This document shows, one piece after another, positions 22,489 to 32,014 of a stretch of DNA of 64,000 bases; position 1 is the first letter of the stretch; each line of letters begins with the position of its first letter. Made by a program: the position numbers and the translations under genes. Origin of the DNA: Halichondria panicea (lineage: Eukaryota > Porifera > Demospongiae > Suberitida > Halichondriidae); assembly GCF_963675165.1 (NCBI RefSeq), contig NC_087383.1, positions 7,290,639 to 7,354,638 on the forward strand, given 5' to 3'. The notes under the pieces are model-generated. The model was not told the DNA's origin. It saw only the letters and a program-made list of their open reading frames with translations, and did not search any database.

Positions 22489-22752
22489 ACACACACACAC
22501 CACACACACACACACACACACCACACAGGTTGGCTCACTGTGGGACCTGAAATCACCAGCTCTAACTTCTCTAAAGAGCTCTACAGTTCATTCTTCACTG
22601 GGACTGATGGATTCCTGATGGGCCAGATTGACGAGATTGAATCCAAACGTCCCAAGACTCCACCCCCTAGAGGAGGTGGGCGTGGCTCTGGGAGGGGGCG
22701 TGGTGCGACCTCTGGACCTGGGCGGGGAAGAGGACGTGGCAGTGGATTCTGA
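10417..22752 (+). CDS. METTL14: METTL14, m6A methyltransferase complex subunit, complete
   Basis: METTL14 pairs with METTL3 to place N6-methyladenosine on nuclear mRNA. In known complexes it is the RNA-binding, non-catalytic partner. Nine exons join in phase: 10417-10566, 10766-10869, 10930-10981, 11442-11589, 14419-14474, 14883-15178, 15360-15552, 16469-16580, 22529-22752. They give 1335 nt, or 444 aa (human 456). Diagnostic blocks: [20 protein letters not shown] (exon 4), [18 protein letters not shown] (exon 6), [14 protein letters not shown] (exon 7), [14 protein letters not shown] (exon 8), and a C-terminal RG-rich tail (about residues 418-444). The pseudo-active motif, EPPL in vertebrates, reads TPPL here (residues 206-209). 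Intron 4 (2.8 kb) holds an antisense gene; intron 8 is 5.9 kb of nested elements. The N-terminal exons are the least conserved, so the exon 2 acceptor is the least certain join. Confidence 0.95.
10622..10765. repeat. Minisatellite in METTL14 intron 1
   Basis: About four copies of a 31-34 bp unit built from a CCCCCACACACACATGCATA block followed by ACTATAATGATA. The exon 2 acceptor lies at the end of the array. Confidence 0.8.
11002..11342. mobile_element. 341-bp inverted-repeat element, copy 1, METTL14 intron 3
   Basis: The ends are inverted: TTCTAATTTATTGGACAC on the left, GTGTCCGATAAATTAGAA on the right. The internal motif 'GTCC...ATTAGAAC' recurs two or three times, like subterminal transposase sites. 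A diverged second copy lies at 29055-29405. Confidence 0.7.
11590..12431. other. METTL14 intron 4, 5' part
   Basis: No gene. Near 11690-11765 a block of about 33 bp around CTCTCTATAGCGGTCACCAT is present twice in tandem. Near 12160-12240 there are GCGAAAACCACAAAC and ATACCGGCTATAC motifs like those in the GGTAATTTTCG family. Confidence 0.5.
12432..13268 (-). CDS. Aerolysin/ETX-MTX2-like beta-pore-forming-fold protein, single exon, nested antisense
   Basis: An uninterrupted frame of 278 codons starts at the first ATG (13266-13268). An ATG seven codons later, at the second methionine, is an alternative start. The family is suggested by the layout of the second half: a Ser/Thr-rich [15 protein letters not shown] stretch followed by an alternating small/hydrophobic segment, then a Thr/Glu/Lys-rich stretch, a VPPGTHVEA turn and the alternating strand [11 protein letters not shown]. 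That order matches the membrane-insertion hairpin and following strands of aerolysin-type proteins. I see no signal peptide or receptor-binding domain. It lies wholly inside METTL14 intron 4 on the opposite strand and lacks introns, unlike its neighbours, as expected of a retrocopy or a horizontally acquired gene. Coding is likely; the family call is moderate and function is unproven. Confidence 0.55.
   Translation of the reverse strand: MASKGIEMATSSPRRKKDSDKVTYWELYERAAKQRFGQNIRVVKTKYYEDKVNNIDFQITVIDKEENPKEKTRTIVDVNMKEYVNTGQTESDESIVQIQKTSSKTSSERFTFSTTKGVSYGVGGNIGVQVMAAAVAGGSIGLSGHYDRSKTKTEETEKKTEENTGYSYNQEEKITVPPGTHVEAIITTYSMKYESKYTVKFSIDKNATIPVIYRTSCQNLFGSICRNSGFIYVRDMISTLPDYNPEDEDDTASYTQVGAVSWVGEGCKVDKKERPLPL
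13522..14228. repeat. 74-bp minisatellite in METTL14 intron 4
   Basis: About nine and a half copies of a 74-bp unit containing CCTGGCTGTATTATAGAGGG and ACACAGGTCCAAGCACATGC. Most copies are nearly identical; one lacks the CTTTGGG segment. It lies between the antisense gene and METTL14 exon 5. Confidence 0.95.
14260..14394. repeat. (TG)n / TGCG microsatellite before METTL14 exon 5
   Basis: TG repeats with CGTG interruptions end about 25 bases before the exon 5 acceptor. Confidence 0.9.
17003..17090. repeat. (TG)n microsatellite in METTL14 intron 8
   Basis: About 85 bp of TG dinucleotide with GCG interruptions near its end. Confidence 0.9.
17264..18384. mobile_element. Element B, TA-flanked inverted-repeat element split by element A
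   Basis: The right arm (about 18285-18384) ends ATCTACTCTCTAGACTAAATGAACTG. Its inverted complement is found on the left in two pieces, 17264-17291 and 17998-18060, because element A sits inside the left arm. Both outer ends are flanked by TA. Without A the element would be about 410 bp. A partial relative lies at 28665-28840. Confidence 0.8.
17292..17997. mobile_element. Element A, 706-bp inverted-repeat element inside element B
   Basis: The arms of about 113 bp are inverted copies: the left begins CTGCCCTTTGCAGCTCACTT, the right ends AAGTGAGCTGCAAAGGGCAG. TA flanks both ends (17290-17291 and 17998-17999). Removing A and one TA restores the left arm of element B, so B serves as the empty site. 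The interior has three copies of a roughly 45-bp unit with GTGGATATATAGATCTATAG (17440-17560). There is no transposase. Confidence 0.85.
18597..19286. mobile_element. Element C, about 690-bp inverted-repeat element
   Basis: The arms of about 115 bp are inverted copies: AGGCTGTCTGTAATCAGT on the left and ACTGATTACAGACAGCCT on the right, continuing through GGTCTTGTTATGAGGAAAAG. The left arm has a short TGGAC iteration. An 89-codon plus-strand frame inside (18874-19143) has no recognised domain. A TTGGGCA motif lies just before the left end and again at 19471, beyond element D; it may be the target-site duplication of the C/D block. Confidence 0.7.
19289..19461. mobile_element. Element D, 173-bp inverted-repeat element
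   Basis: Ends CTGGAGTTTGCAGAATCTTT and AAAGATTCTGCAATCTCCAG are inverted, with TA on both sides (19287-19288 and 19462-19463). Inner blocks (CTTATATGG / CCATATAAGG) continue the pairing. It abuts the right end of element C. Confidence 0.8.
19983..20290. repeat. Imperfect tandem repeat, three copies
   Basis: A block with TTTGTTCGAGAGTAGTAGGA, a GCTCGTTT segment and TTGCTGCAA recurs about three times at 75-130 bp spacing. A GGGGGAGGAGCTGGATGT block is shared by the first and third copies. Confidence 0.65.
20521..20633. mobile_element. 113-bp near-perfect hairpin element
   Basis: GTTAGAACATGTGCATTCGG onward pairs with CCCATGTTCTAAC; the two 41-bp arms surround a loop that holds its own GGGCTAAAGCCC hairpin. 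Its size and symmetry suggest a palindromic MITE. The target-site duplication is not clear. Confidence 0.6.
20640..20945. mobile_element. Element E, copy 2 (uninterrupted)
   Basis: It matches the scattered pieces of copy 1 at 17084-17263 and 18385-18596 in the same order and orientation, and so is the reference for the pre-insertion state of copy 1. Confidence 0.6.
21297..22045. mobile_element. 749-bp element with very long inverted repeats
   Basis: It begins CTCAGGTAGGTTAAGGCAT and ends ATGCCTTAACCTACCTGAG, with TA on both sides. Long internal stretches also pair (GTGTGCGTTAGCTGTGACC with GGTCACAGGTAACGCACAC; GCAGCCTCCAATAC with GTATTGGAGGCTGC), so most of it can fold back on itself. Just before it, a CCTAGCTGTTATGGCTTCT unit repeats three times (21220-21290). 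Confidence 0.8.
22074..22174. mobile_element. 101-bp foldback element, GGTAATTTTCG family
   Basis: TATAGCAGGTAATTTTCG on the left pairs with CGAAAATTACCCGCTATA on the right; ATTACCCACGAAA and ACCACGAATATTAA lie between. A longer relative is at 35016-35219. Confidence 0.7.
22412..22524. repeat. (CA)n microsatellite adjoining METTL14 exon 9 acceptor
   Basis: CA dinucleotides with CCACA interruptions run into the exon 9 acceptor CCACACAG, taking the place of a normal polypyrimidine tract. Confidence 0.9.
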
Positions 22753-23330
22753 GACAGTGTATAGCTAGCGGACAGAATAATTGTCACATTGAGACTATTA
22801 TTAATAATTAATTTTTCCTACATAATTATGTTGACTGATTTATGTATTGGTACTGTACTGTACGTTCATAAGGTGCAAAACGTTGAGGGTAGCTATAGAC
22901 AGAAGACGCGAAAATAAAACTGGGATAAACTCCCACGCATGCACTGGTATTTCACGCTATTGGTGGGTGCATGTGGTTTTCTGGTATTATAAGAACCCAC
23001 AAAATTTTGCTGAGATTGAGGGCTCTGGATCGATGGAGCCAAGTGCATGGCGAAAATTTTTCCTGCTATAATTATGGGGCTGCAGCTAGGGCATGCATGC
23101 ATGATGATAATAATTTTATTATGATTATAATTAATATTTTATAATCATTATCCTTACTGTGGGTAGAAAATTCCCTGGGAGTTACCCGGCCTGTTTACCT
23201 AAAAATTAATAATGGCTCGTATACCTGTTTCCAGGGAATCTATAAGGGGGGATCCCGGGGACTTTCCCCCTTGTTGTCTGGCAACTAAGTACTATATAAT
23301 AGCTCTCTTAGCAAAATTGGTGTTGCAGTC
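22753..23330. other. METTL14 / TRAF intergenic spacer
   Basis: 578 bases between the METTL14 stop and the TRAF start, both genes on the plus strand. AAAATAAAAC at about 22910-22919 contains an AATAAA signal. No gene recognised; the TRAF promoter should lie here. Confidence 0.5.
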
Positions 23331-26300
23331 ATGCCTGGCTATGATGGAGCGCTACCAGTGGACCAGGGGAGTGTCAAACCTGGCATGTTGTGTGTCCACT
23401 GCAGACACCTGCTCAGGGAGCCACTGCAGACAGGGGAGGGACTGAGAGTGTGCAGGACCTGTGCACAAGACATACAGCAGTGAGTGCACTAGCTAGTGCC
23501 TGCTATAATAATTATGTTGCAAGTGATGCATGAGATTTTATTATTTGTACCAGCTGTCAAAAAAATGTTTTCCTCCTAGGAAGCCGTATAACAAGTGTGA
23601 CCATTGTGGTGTGACCGTGGAAACAAATGGGGTGGGTGCTCTGTTTCTATGGTAACAGTACACGCCAGTTGGCAACTAACCACCAACTGTATAATTATTA
23701 TTCTGTTCTAATTATAGACCTATCCTGATCGAGCTATAGCAAGAGATATTAAACTGATAGTGGTCTATTGTACTTACTCAACGCTGCAATGTGATTGGAC
23801 GGGACCGCTGAGTCAGTGGGAGGGGCATGTGAGTGGGTGTGAGTGGAGAGGGGAGGCGTGCCCACACTGTCATGAGATGGTGGTTGTCAAGGAGATAGCG
23901 GAACACAAGAGGGGGTGTGGTCACAGAGTGGTGCCATGCAGTCAGTGTGGAGTGGAGATGCAGCACAGACAGTTAATGGTGAGTAGGATCATGCATGGTG
24001 AGGGTCAGGGCCTGTGTGAGGGCCTGTGTGTGCATGGTGAGGGCCTGTGTGTGCATGGTGAGGGTCTGTGTGCATGGTGAGGGTCTGTGTGTGCATGGTG
24101 AGGGCCTGTGTGTGCATGGTGAGGGTCTGTGTGCATGGTGAGGGTCTGTGTGTGCATGGTGAGGGCCTGTGTGCATGGTGAGGGTCTGTGTGCATATCGC
24201 GCATGGTGAGGGTCTGTGTGTGCATGGTGAGGGCCTGTGTGCATGGTGAGGGTCAGGGCCTGTGTGCATGGTGAGGGTCTGTGTGCATGGTGAGGGCCTG
24301 TGTGTGCATGGTGAGGGTCTGTGTGCATGGTGGAGCTTTGTGTTTACACTAGGTACTAGAATTGTGTATCTACTGGGAAATATTATTATGAATAATAATT
24401 ATTATTATTGTGAGTTATAATGAATGATTATAATTATTGAGGCATTTTCAGGAATAGTTATTAAGTGTATTCACTTTTTCAACTTTCTTAGAATGATCTG
24501 ATCTAATAGTGATATTCCTACTGCAGGCCCACTCTGAGTGTTGTCCTGAGGTAGTCATCTCCTGTCAGCACTGCAACTGTGCTCTCAAGAGGAAACAGGT
24601 TCGACCTTCATAAAGTTGTATACCATTGGATTCCTTGTTAAAAAGCGCTTCTATCTATATGCTGTAGAGCTGGTAAGCTCCAACCAGCTAAAGTTAGCAT
24701 TTTCCATGTAGAAGTCCCAGGTACACTTGTCCACCACATAAAGCATAAATCTGGGGCCAAACTCAACACAAATGGACCTTAGTAGCTTTATGTTTACCTC
24801 CACCGAGGTATCAGCACACCCGTTGCTCCACCGAGCCATCAGCACACCCGCTGCTCCACCGAGGCATCAGCACACCCGCTGCTCCACCGAGCCATCAGCA
24901 CACCCGCTGCTCCACCGAGGTATCAGCACACCCGCTGCTCCAGCGAGGCATCAGCACACCCGCTGCTCCACTGAGCCATCAGCACCCGCTGCTTTCATTA
25001 TAATAGCTATAATTATGGATAAACTGTTTAATTGTCGCAATTGGCTTTCTGTACACATTCAATTCAACTTTGGTGATCGAACAGTTTGAACTAATATCCC
25101 CCTCATTGTATGACCACACCCACTCATCTTATAACCACACCCCTCTTCCCTCCCTCCCTCTGATTATTGCAGCTCCCGGCTCATAAATTGGATGACTGTC
25201 AAGTTGAGGAGTGTTTAACATGTGGACAAGAGGTGAGCACCTATATAGTGACTGCATCCTCGTGCATGGTGTCTACATGTACTCAGTGACTGCATCCCTG
25301 CATGGTGTCTACATGTACTCAGTGACTGCATCCCTGCATGGTGTCTACATGTACTCAGTGACTGCATCCCTGCATGGTGTCTACATGTATCAAGAGTTTA
25401 TTCTCGTACAGCGCGAATTTCGAGAGGCGAAATTTTCGCGGATTTTGTGGGTTAGCAATGTCCTACACGAAAATAGCATAGCAGTCATTCCGCAAACATT
25501 GTTATACAACAAAATACTTTTTAGAGACCAATCCACGAAATGTAAGTGCCTCGAGAAAATTTCGCGCTATAATAATGGTACTCCTGATGTAGTATTATTC
25601 ATTATCACATTATCAGTGTTGGCTTTCACTATGCTGTATAGGTACTTTCCCAGGGACTTTAATATCTGCACTGATTATGTTAAGCTTTCAGATACCATAT
25701 TTATAGCGGTGGTATGATGGCCTGCAGGTTGACCGGGGCACGTGTGTGGAGGTGGGCGGGGCCAGTGTGCACCTTGCTGACTCTACACTAGCATTCAAAC
25801 ATCATCAATCTATCATGAGGAGACTCACGATGATCACTGAAGAACTTACTTTTCTTAAAACATCATTTGAACAAGCACTTGCAGACATTCTCAATAAGGA
25901 CAGAGCATTATCGACAGTTAACTCCAGCACCACTGAGTTACAAGAGCAACTAACAATGCGAATGAGTTTGGTGGAGGCTGGTCTCGAAAGGGTTAAAGCT
26001 GAAATACCATCCAACACACGAGAGCAACCGATTGCAGATAAAAACCTCGGGGAAAAGGTGAAGCAATTGGAAATACAGCTAAAGGACAAGAGTACGTTGC
26101 TACGACGACAGGGTGATCAGATACAAGAGCTGAAACGTGTTGTCGATCATCTTCAGTCAACCAATGAGAAGAGAGGAATCAAAGTAGGAGGAGCCTCGGG
26201 GGTTAAAGATGTCAGAGCCTCAGGGGTTAAAGATGGTAGGCAGATATTGATTATGTGCAGTTACAGTGAATAATCAGAAATGCAATCTATTTTCTCTTAC

Positions 26301-28139
26301 TAGAGTTGCTGGTAATTAGCACAATTGTGATTGCACACACCCACTCCACACACACTCCACACACACTACACACACACTATGTGCAGTGGTTCCATCTGAC
26401 CAGCGGCTCCTTCACTTGGAGCGGCAAGTCGAACAGTTGACGAGACAGAGCACAACCACACAAGGTCACCTCGAGGAGTTGGAGCTGCAGTTACAAGCAT
26501 CACTGGCTAGTACACACAATGGCTCCTTCCTCTGGAGGGTGCCGAATATCGCCAGAAGAAAGAGAGAGGCTGTTGAAGAAAGAATCACATCCATCTATTC
26601 ACCGCCATTCTACACTGGGAGGTACGTAAGGATGGTTGCTAGGGGACCTACTGAGCATGCCCAGTAGCGGGGGGGGGGGGGGCAGTGATAATTATTATAC
26701 ATTGTAATTATTCTGTTGCTATTTTATCTTAGATCATGTTTGCCATAAATACTGCAATTTGATTGGCTAAAGGAGGTGTTCTATCCAACTTAGAATCATG
26801 TACTTCACTTAGAAAATTATGTAGCAAAGATTAGGCCACTCCAAGTGACACTCTGGTTTCTGGTCCTGAAGTTTTTCTAATTGCATGCGGGCGGGCGGCT
26901 TTTCTCATTATGTCATTATTAATTTCACCTTATGAATCTCATTATTTTTCAAATGAATATCATTATCACACTATTTTGTGCCACATGGACCATTCTGCGC
27001 ATGCGTAGTAGATAGAAATCCAAGAATAAAATCTGATGCGGGCGGTGGACCAGAAACCAGAGTATCACTTGGAGTGGCCTTAGATAAGAACATTCAAATC
27101 TGATTGGCTAAATACTCATGGTTGCTATGATCTAAAATGCTTAGACACTGTTTAGGAAGTTTCCACATGATTCAGGGCTAGTAGAACCGTCACTGCGTTC
27201 GGGATACTACAACCATGCAGCCCTTTGGGCTTCTAAATCATGTAGAAACTTCCTAAACAGTGTCTAACTATTATTTAGATTGTTTTGTTGTTTCCACACG
27301 TGCACTTACTGACCCCCCCCCCCCCCCCCCGTGTGTGTGTGTCCACAGGAATGGGTACAAGATGTGTGTGCGTGCGTATCTGAATGGAGATGGCTCCGGC
27401 TACAATACTCACCTCTCTTTGTTCTTTGTTATCATGAAAGGAGAGTTTGACAATCTATTGAAATGGCCGTTTGATCACAAGGTGTCCATGATACTAGTGG
27501 GTGAGTGGGTCAGGATTGCATACACCGTGTGTAGCAAACTGCTGCGGCTTTTACTGTTTCGATCGTGTTAATTGCATGTCTTAAATATATTTTTTTCGTA
27601 TTGGTTTTTTTACCTTGCATACATCATAGATAGAGTAGAGAGGGACTGGAAACGGAAGTACCCTCGATTGTACCATCCGTGTTTTAATCGAGGCTTACTT
27701 TTTAACACGAGGGCTAAACTTGAATAATTCATGAGAATTGTTTTGCTCTCTGTAACAACTTTCTCTAATACTTGAGGCCATTTGGGACACAGGACACTAT
27801 TTAGTTACACAGTCTTAGCTATAATTTATCATAGGTACTATAGGAACACAAGCATGAAAAAGCGCTCTGTGTACCTGTAGCTACTTCACGACAATCGAGA
27901 TTATATTTTCTTCGTTTCCAATTGAAACCTACTATCAGGGGGCATGTGATTCAGTGATGGGGGTAGCTCTGAGATGTATGCATTGGACACAATAAGTTTC
28001 CCGGGTTTTTGCGGGAGTTATGAGGAGATACACGGATGGTCCCAGAGCCACTGCGTAGACTTCATTGTAAAACATCACGTGAATCACTTCCGTTTCCAAT
28101 CCCTCTTCTACTCTATCTATGCATGCATGTAGCTTGATA

Positions 28140-28192
<53 letters not shown>

Positions 28193-28424
28193 ACACTCAC
28201 TGACTCACACACACACAGATCAGAATCATCGTAAGCACATTGTACAGACCTTCAAACCAACGCCGGAGAGCAACTCCTTCCAACAACCACGAGGAGACAT
28301 GAACGTCGCCTCAGGCTGCCCACAATTTGCACGGCTCAGCATATTTGATGACACCAACTATATCAAGGATGATGTATTATTTATTAAATGTATCATAGAT
28401 ACAACAAAAATATTTCATCCCTAA
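23331..28424 (+). CDS. TRAF-like protein with degenerate RING, complete
   Basis: TRAF proteins are cytoplasmic adaptors, some also ubiquitin ligases, downstream of TNF-receptor and Toll/IL-1-type receptors. Nine exons join in phase: 23331-23479, 23580-23631, 23718-23978, 24527-24598, 25173-25232, 25728-26235, 26387-26621, 27349-27500, 28219-28424. They give 1695 nt, or 564 aa. In order: a RING-like region (about 18-65), TRAF-type zinc fingers (about 85-195; CDWTGPLSQWEGHVSGC is typical), a helical coiled coil (about 205-410) and a C-terminal MATH domain (about 415-564; NGSFLWRVPNI start, NGYKMCVRAYLNGDG, FARLSIFDDTNYIKDDVLFI). The RING lacks ligands: where family members have C-G-H-x-x-C, this has E-G-L-R-V-C, so ligase activity is doubtful. 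The start is the first ATG of the RING exon. Best match by layout is the TRAF2/3/5 group; the exact orthologue is unclear. Confidence 0.9.
23992..24332. repeat. Minisatellite in TRAF intron 3
   Basis: About fifteen copies of a 19-23 bp unit GCATGGTGAGGGTCTGTGTG. Every copy contains GGTGAGGG, itself a good splice-donor match, and the first lies just after the exon 3 donor GTGAGTAG. Confidence 0.9.
24805..24990. repeat. 28-bp minisatellite in TRAF intron 4
   Basis: About seven copies of a unit containing ATCAGCACACCCGCTGCTCC and ACCGAGG/CC. Confidence 0.9.
25250..25392. repeat. 36-bp minisatellite in TRAF intron 5
   Basis: About four copies of a unit with GTGACTGCATCCCTGCATGG and TGTCTACATGTACTCA. 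It starts just after the exon 5 donor. Confidence 0.9.
25411..25572. mobile_element. Possible foldback element, GCGCGAATTTCGAG ends
   Basis: AGCGCGAATTTCGAGAGGCG on the left and CTCGAGAAAATTTCGCGCT on the right form an imperfect inverted repeat, with further TTTCGCGG and CACGAAA motifs between. Boundaries are approximate. Confidence 0.45.
26834..27079. mobile_element. 246-bp PIF/Harbinger-like MITE in TRAF intron 7
   Basis: Arms of about 33 bp are inverted: GGCCACTCCAAGTGACACTC on the left, CACTTGGAGTGGCC on the right. The 3-bp repeat TTA flanks both ends (26831-26833, 27080-27082), the TWA duplication typical of PIF/Harbinger. The outer sequences (TTAGATCAT... and ...ATGATCTAA) also pair, so it may sit inside an older inverted-repeat element. 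Confidence 0.75.
27141..27267. mobile_element. 127-bp hairpin element in TRAF intron 7
   Basis: TTAGACACTGTTTAGGAAGT at the left end pairs with ACTTCCTAAACAGTGTCTAA at the right. The pairing continues to a GGGCTAGTAG / AGCCC loop region. It lies about 80 bases before exon 8. Confidence 0.7.
27626..28120. mobile_element. 495-bp inverted-repeat element, GGAAACGGAAG family, TRAF intron 8
   Basis: The left end ATAGATAGAGTAGAGAGGGA continues into CTGGAAACGGAAG; the right has CTTCCGTTTCCAATCCCTCT and ends CTCTATCTAT. This is the second member of the family seen at 3600-4108. Confidence 0.7.
28139..28190. repeat. (CA)n microsatellite before TRAF exon 9
   Basis: CA dinucleotides lead into the exon 9 acceptor region, as before METTL14 exon 9. 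Confidence 0.9.
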
Positions 28425-28664
28425 CTGTATAGCTAGCTAGCTATAGTTAGCTCTGGTGTAGCTTAGCCTCTGATGGTCATGCACTCAATGGTAACCTGCA
28501 GGCCAGCTATGAAGACAGTTAAGGACATTATTTTAATCTTGCATGTGTTACTGTTTTTCAATTATTATCTGTTTACGTAGTATAATGGCTATAATAATTA
28601 TTATTGATATTTAAGAGTCTGTCACTAAAATAAACTGTCCTTTACAGTTAGAGAGTAGAATACC

Positions 28665-28840
28665 AAAAGTTTGGGAGTAGTTGTATGTAAATAATTATCT
28701 TATGATTGGAACATTTCCAAGAAAATCTTGTGATACCATTGTCTAGGTGAATGAATAAGCTACAACATATCCAAGTGTTTCCATGACAACATAAGGCAGT
28801 GGGTTTGTATGTGGTGATTAATAAAACAGTAAACAATATA
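28665..28840. mobile_element. Partial copy of element B family
   Basis: It shares ordered blocks with the inverse of 18180-18360 (GAGTAGTTGTA, ATGATTGGAACATTTC/TTGATTGGAGTATTTC, CTACAACATATCCAA, GTTTCCATG, GTGGTGATTAATA). No second arm was found. It lies about 240 bases past the TRAF stop. Confidence 0.6.
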
Positions 28841-29054
28841 ATTATTATTGTTATAATGTGATATATACCGCTAGACTCTTGCTATTCCGGCTCTCTGAAG
28901 TACCATGGTACGTTAATTGGTGGTTCCTGTGATCCTGGACACCACCTCGCACATGCATGCATGCACTAGCTTGCCGGGACACATGCAACTCAGGGTCAGA
29001 GGTCAACAGGTAGCCTATAATAATATTATGAAGGGGTAATTACCGTATTATTAT

Positions 29055-29405
29055 TATTTTATCGGACAGCAAAAAATATGGAATTGTCCAGGTATAGTTG
29101 GAACAGATTTTTATAGAGCATGCGAAGTGTCTGGAATAATTAGAACAATTAAGCAAGCAGCTTCATGCGCGAGCTAGCTAAGTTTAATAGAACAAGGTAC
29201 GACTGAATAGTTGCACTAGCTATCTAAAACTAGCTACACAAAGCTATCTATCTGCAGCACTCTAAGTCTTACTTGCCGTCTATGAATGTAACTCAACTTT
29301 TCAAGGGCACTGGAGTGTATGCATGTCCGTTGTATTAGAACAACAAATATTGCCCAAAAGAATCTGAGGTAATTATAGAAGCTTAAGTGTCTGAAGATAT
29401 TTATA
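29055..29405. mobile_element. Inverted-repeat element, copy 2 of the 11002-11342 element
   Basis: Long blocks are shared with copy 1 (ACAGATTTTTATAGAGCATG, CAGCACTCTAAGTCTTACTT, GTATTAGAACAAC), same order. The right end is more decayed, reading AGTGTCTGAAGATATTTA. Confidence 0.7.
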
Positions 29406-32014
29406 CGGTATAATAATATATTATCATAATTTTATGGCTGGCAGAATATCATAGCACCTGTAGCTATAATTATTATAGTAAAGTTAGATCTGAAGTCTTT
29501 TCGTAGAGGATTGCTAAACAGTGAAAACAGTGAAGTATAAGCCCCTCGCAAAAATAATGTCACGCTACCGGTTTAGAATAGCTATTATAATACTGTACAC
29601 ATAAGGATACTTTTTTTGGTTCGTTTCTTGTACATGATTCTGCAGCCACACTCTTGACAACGAATCGGATCCCTCGGCTTCACTGTGACACTCTGTGTGT
29701 GTGGAGTGGGCGGTATGTGTGGTGTGGGCAGTGTGTGTGTGTGTGGGTGTGCATACCTCCACAAATATATGTCTCATGGGTTGCTTGGATTGGTTGGGGG
29801 GAGCATTGGGGTTAGGTGTAGCTCCTCCTGATGCGGCTAGCTGGTGTGCTAGGATCCATTTTCGAAAAGCTAAAGTTCTGCATGCGATAAAAGGGGTGGG
29901 GCTGGTCTGGACGTTACTACGCATGCGTATAAGTACTGCTTCCATGCTCATTCACAGGTCACCAACTCTATCACCTGTGCTTGATGGGCATACCTAAACT
30001 TTCTATAATTATGTTTGTTCTTCATATCTTTACCTTACTTAGATTTCGATTTATATCTGTTTACCTTAACTACACGTTTCGCCATAAAGGCTAAAAAAAA
30101 AAAAAAAAAAAAACACTTGCATGCGGCTGTCTGGGACAGATTTCGCAATACCCACAATTACTCACAACACCTTGTAGCTTGTACTCCTGCGGTCCTTATC
30201 GGTGGGAACTACCGGTCTCCATGGCGGCATCTCCACGGAGACTCTGACGTCATAGCCTGGAATATTCACAGATCCAGTTCCAGAAGCTCAGTTCCTTTGA
30301 AGAAGCGAAGTGTCTTTCTGGAAGAGGTGAGTTTCTTTGCATGTTTGCAGGAATGTAGGCTTGTAGGCTTGTAGCATTGTAGCATTGTGTTTGCTGTCTA
30401 TTTGATTACTATCTTTTTATGCAGAATCATCGCAAGCCTTCCACGGTGTTGCAGAACCATCGCGAGCCTTCCATTGTGTTGCCTTCCTGCGGAGCAGCGC
30501 GTGCATTCTTCAGCCATGGAAGGATAGGAGCTGGATCATCCGAAGCAGTGCAGGCTGCAGGAGTTATTTGTAAGTTGAAACCTTACGTCTGCATGTTCAT
30601 CTTGTCTTGTGTGTAGCTTGTTTCATGTAGTGTGTGTGTATGTTATTGCAGCTATTGATTGAATTGTTTCCTCTCTGGCCTTTGAGTGTATCGTGTTGCT
30701 TTGTTTGTCGAGTGCGGGAAGGTTTCTGTTCTGATATTCCTTGTGTCTAAGTGTGGTGGCCCCTTCTTGACTGTGAGGTGTGTAGGTCATGCAGCTTAAT
30801 AGATACATACTTGCCAGCAAAGCGGACGTTGAATGCATGTATGCATGGCTAAACTCGTGTTAATTGGTGTTGCGCTTATAATTTGTTTTTCATGTACGCG
30901 TAGCTAAGAGTCTATTACCTGCATGGCCTTGAACCTGGGGGGGGGGGGTGGTGTCCGTAGCACTGGAGTAATCAATCAGTATGTGTGTGGAAGGTTCTTC
31001 AACAGTTGGGTCGCAGGACAGCATCTTCTTGTTCTTGGAACCGTTGTCGAGCCAGTCTTCGGGGTGCAACGATGGATTACTCATGGCATTCCAGTCTACG
31101 GAGGGAGCACTCTGTTGTTAGTACCTGCCTAAGGGGAAAGCAGCACAGGGTATGTTCCCCCGGGAGCATATCCTGCCATAATAGGGAGTGTTGAGATCTC
31201 GTTATCAGTTCCAATAGTTAGTTAGCTAGACATTAGCTAGTTAGTCGACTGCTGGTTCCTAGCTATGCTAATGTGAAGGCTTAAATATGCTTTTTATGAT
31301 GCCTTTTTTTTTAGTCGGGTGGATGGAATTGGTAAGTTCAGGCTTTAACTAAACCCTAGGTGTGCCAAGGGAACTGTAGCCTTTGACTGGATTAGTGAAG
31401 AGTAGTCTTGAGCACTTGTGCAAGCCTTGCATGCCAGGCTTGTTACAACTGGAGTCGACAAGGGCTTCGAGAGCAAGGAGGTGTTGTCTCTGTGAGTCTA
31501 CTGTTGTTGAACCATCCCACACATTCTGGTTGATTACCTCTGTGCTCAGTTAATGGTACTCACAGTCACAGGGTCCCTTTAGTTTATTATGCCCTTATTG
31601 TATTAGTCCCTTGGGCAAGGAAACTACTGGACTACTGGTGGTGGTCCTCTTGTGGTTGATTTGATTGGTTTTGGTTGGTTTATTATGGGAAGTTCTGTCT
31701 TCTCTGCACAGTTGGTGCATGTGGATGATAATTATTTTTGTGGCTGAATTGGTGGTCTTGTTGTGTAGTCTTGCTGTTGAATTGATTGGTGGTTGTTCTC
31801 ATCTCTTCTCTGCATACAAACAGCTTGTTTGTTGTTGTCTGGTGTTATAATTATGTATTGTGTGTGTATTGATAATACTAGGCTGATGGTTGTCAGCTGT
31901 GGTGGTGATTGGCTGGTATTGTATTGTGTGGAGTGGATGGTTTTGTTTGAACTGCTGCTCTCAATGTAACCATGCATTTGCTTGTTCTCTTGCAGCCACA
32001 ATGCACACACACAC
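29406..32014. other. Repeat-like region, no confident gene
   Basis: Contains a 20-base A run (about 30092-30111), poly-G near 30939 and several short open frames (30015-30374, 30419-30616, 30985-31194) with no known domain. Near 30422-30475 a CATCGCAAGCCTTCCA block is repeated in tandem. It may be an old retroelement, but no reverse-transcriptase or LTR pair was recognised. Confidence 0.35.
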
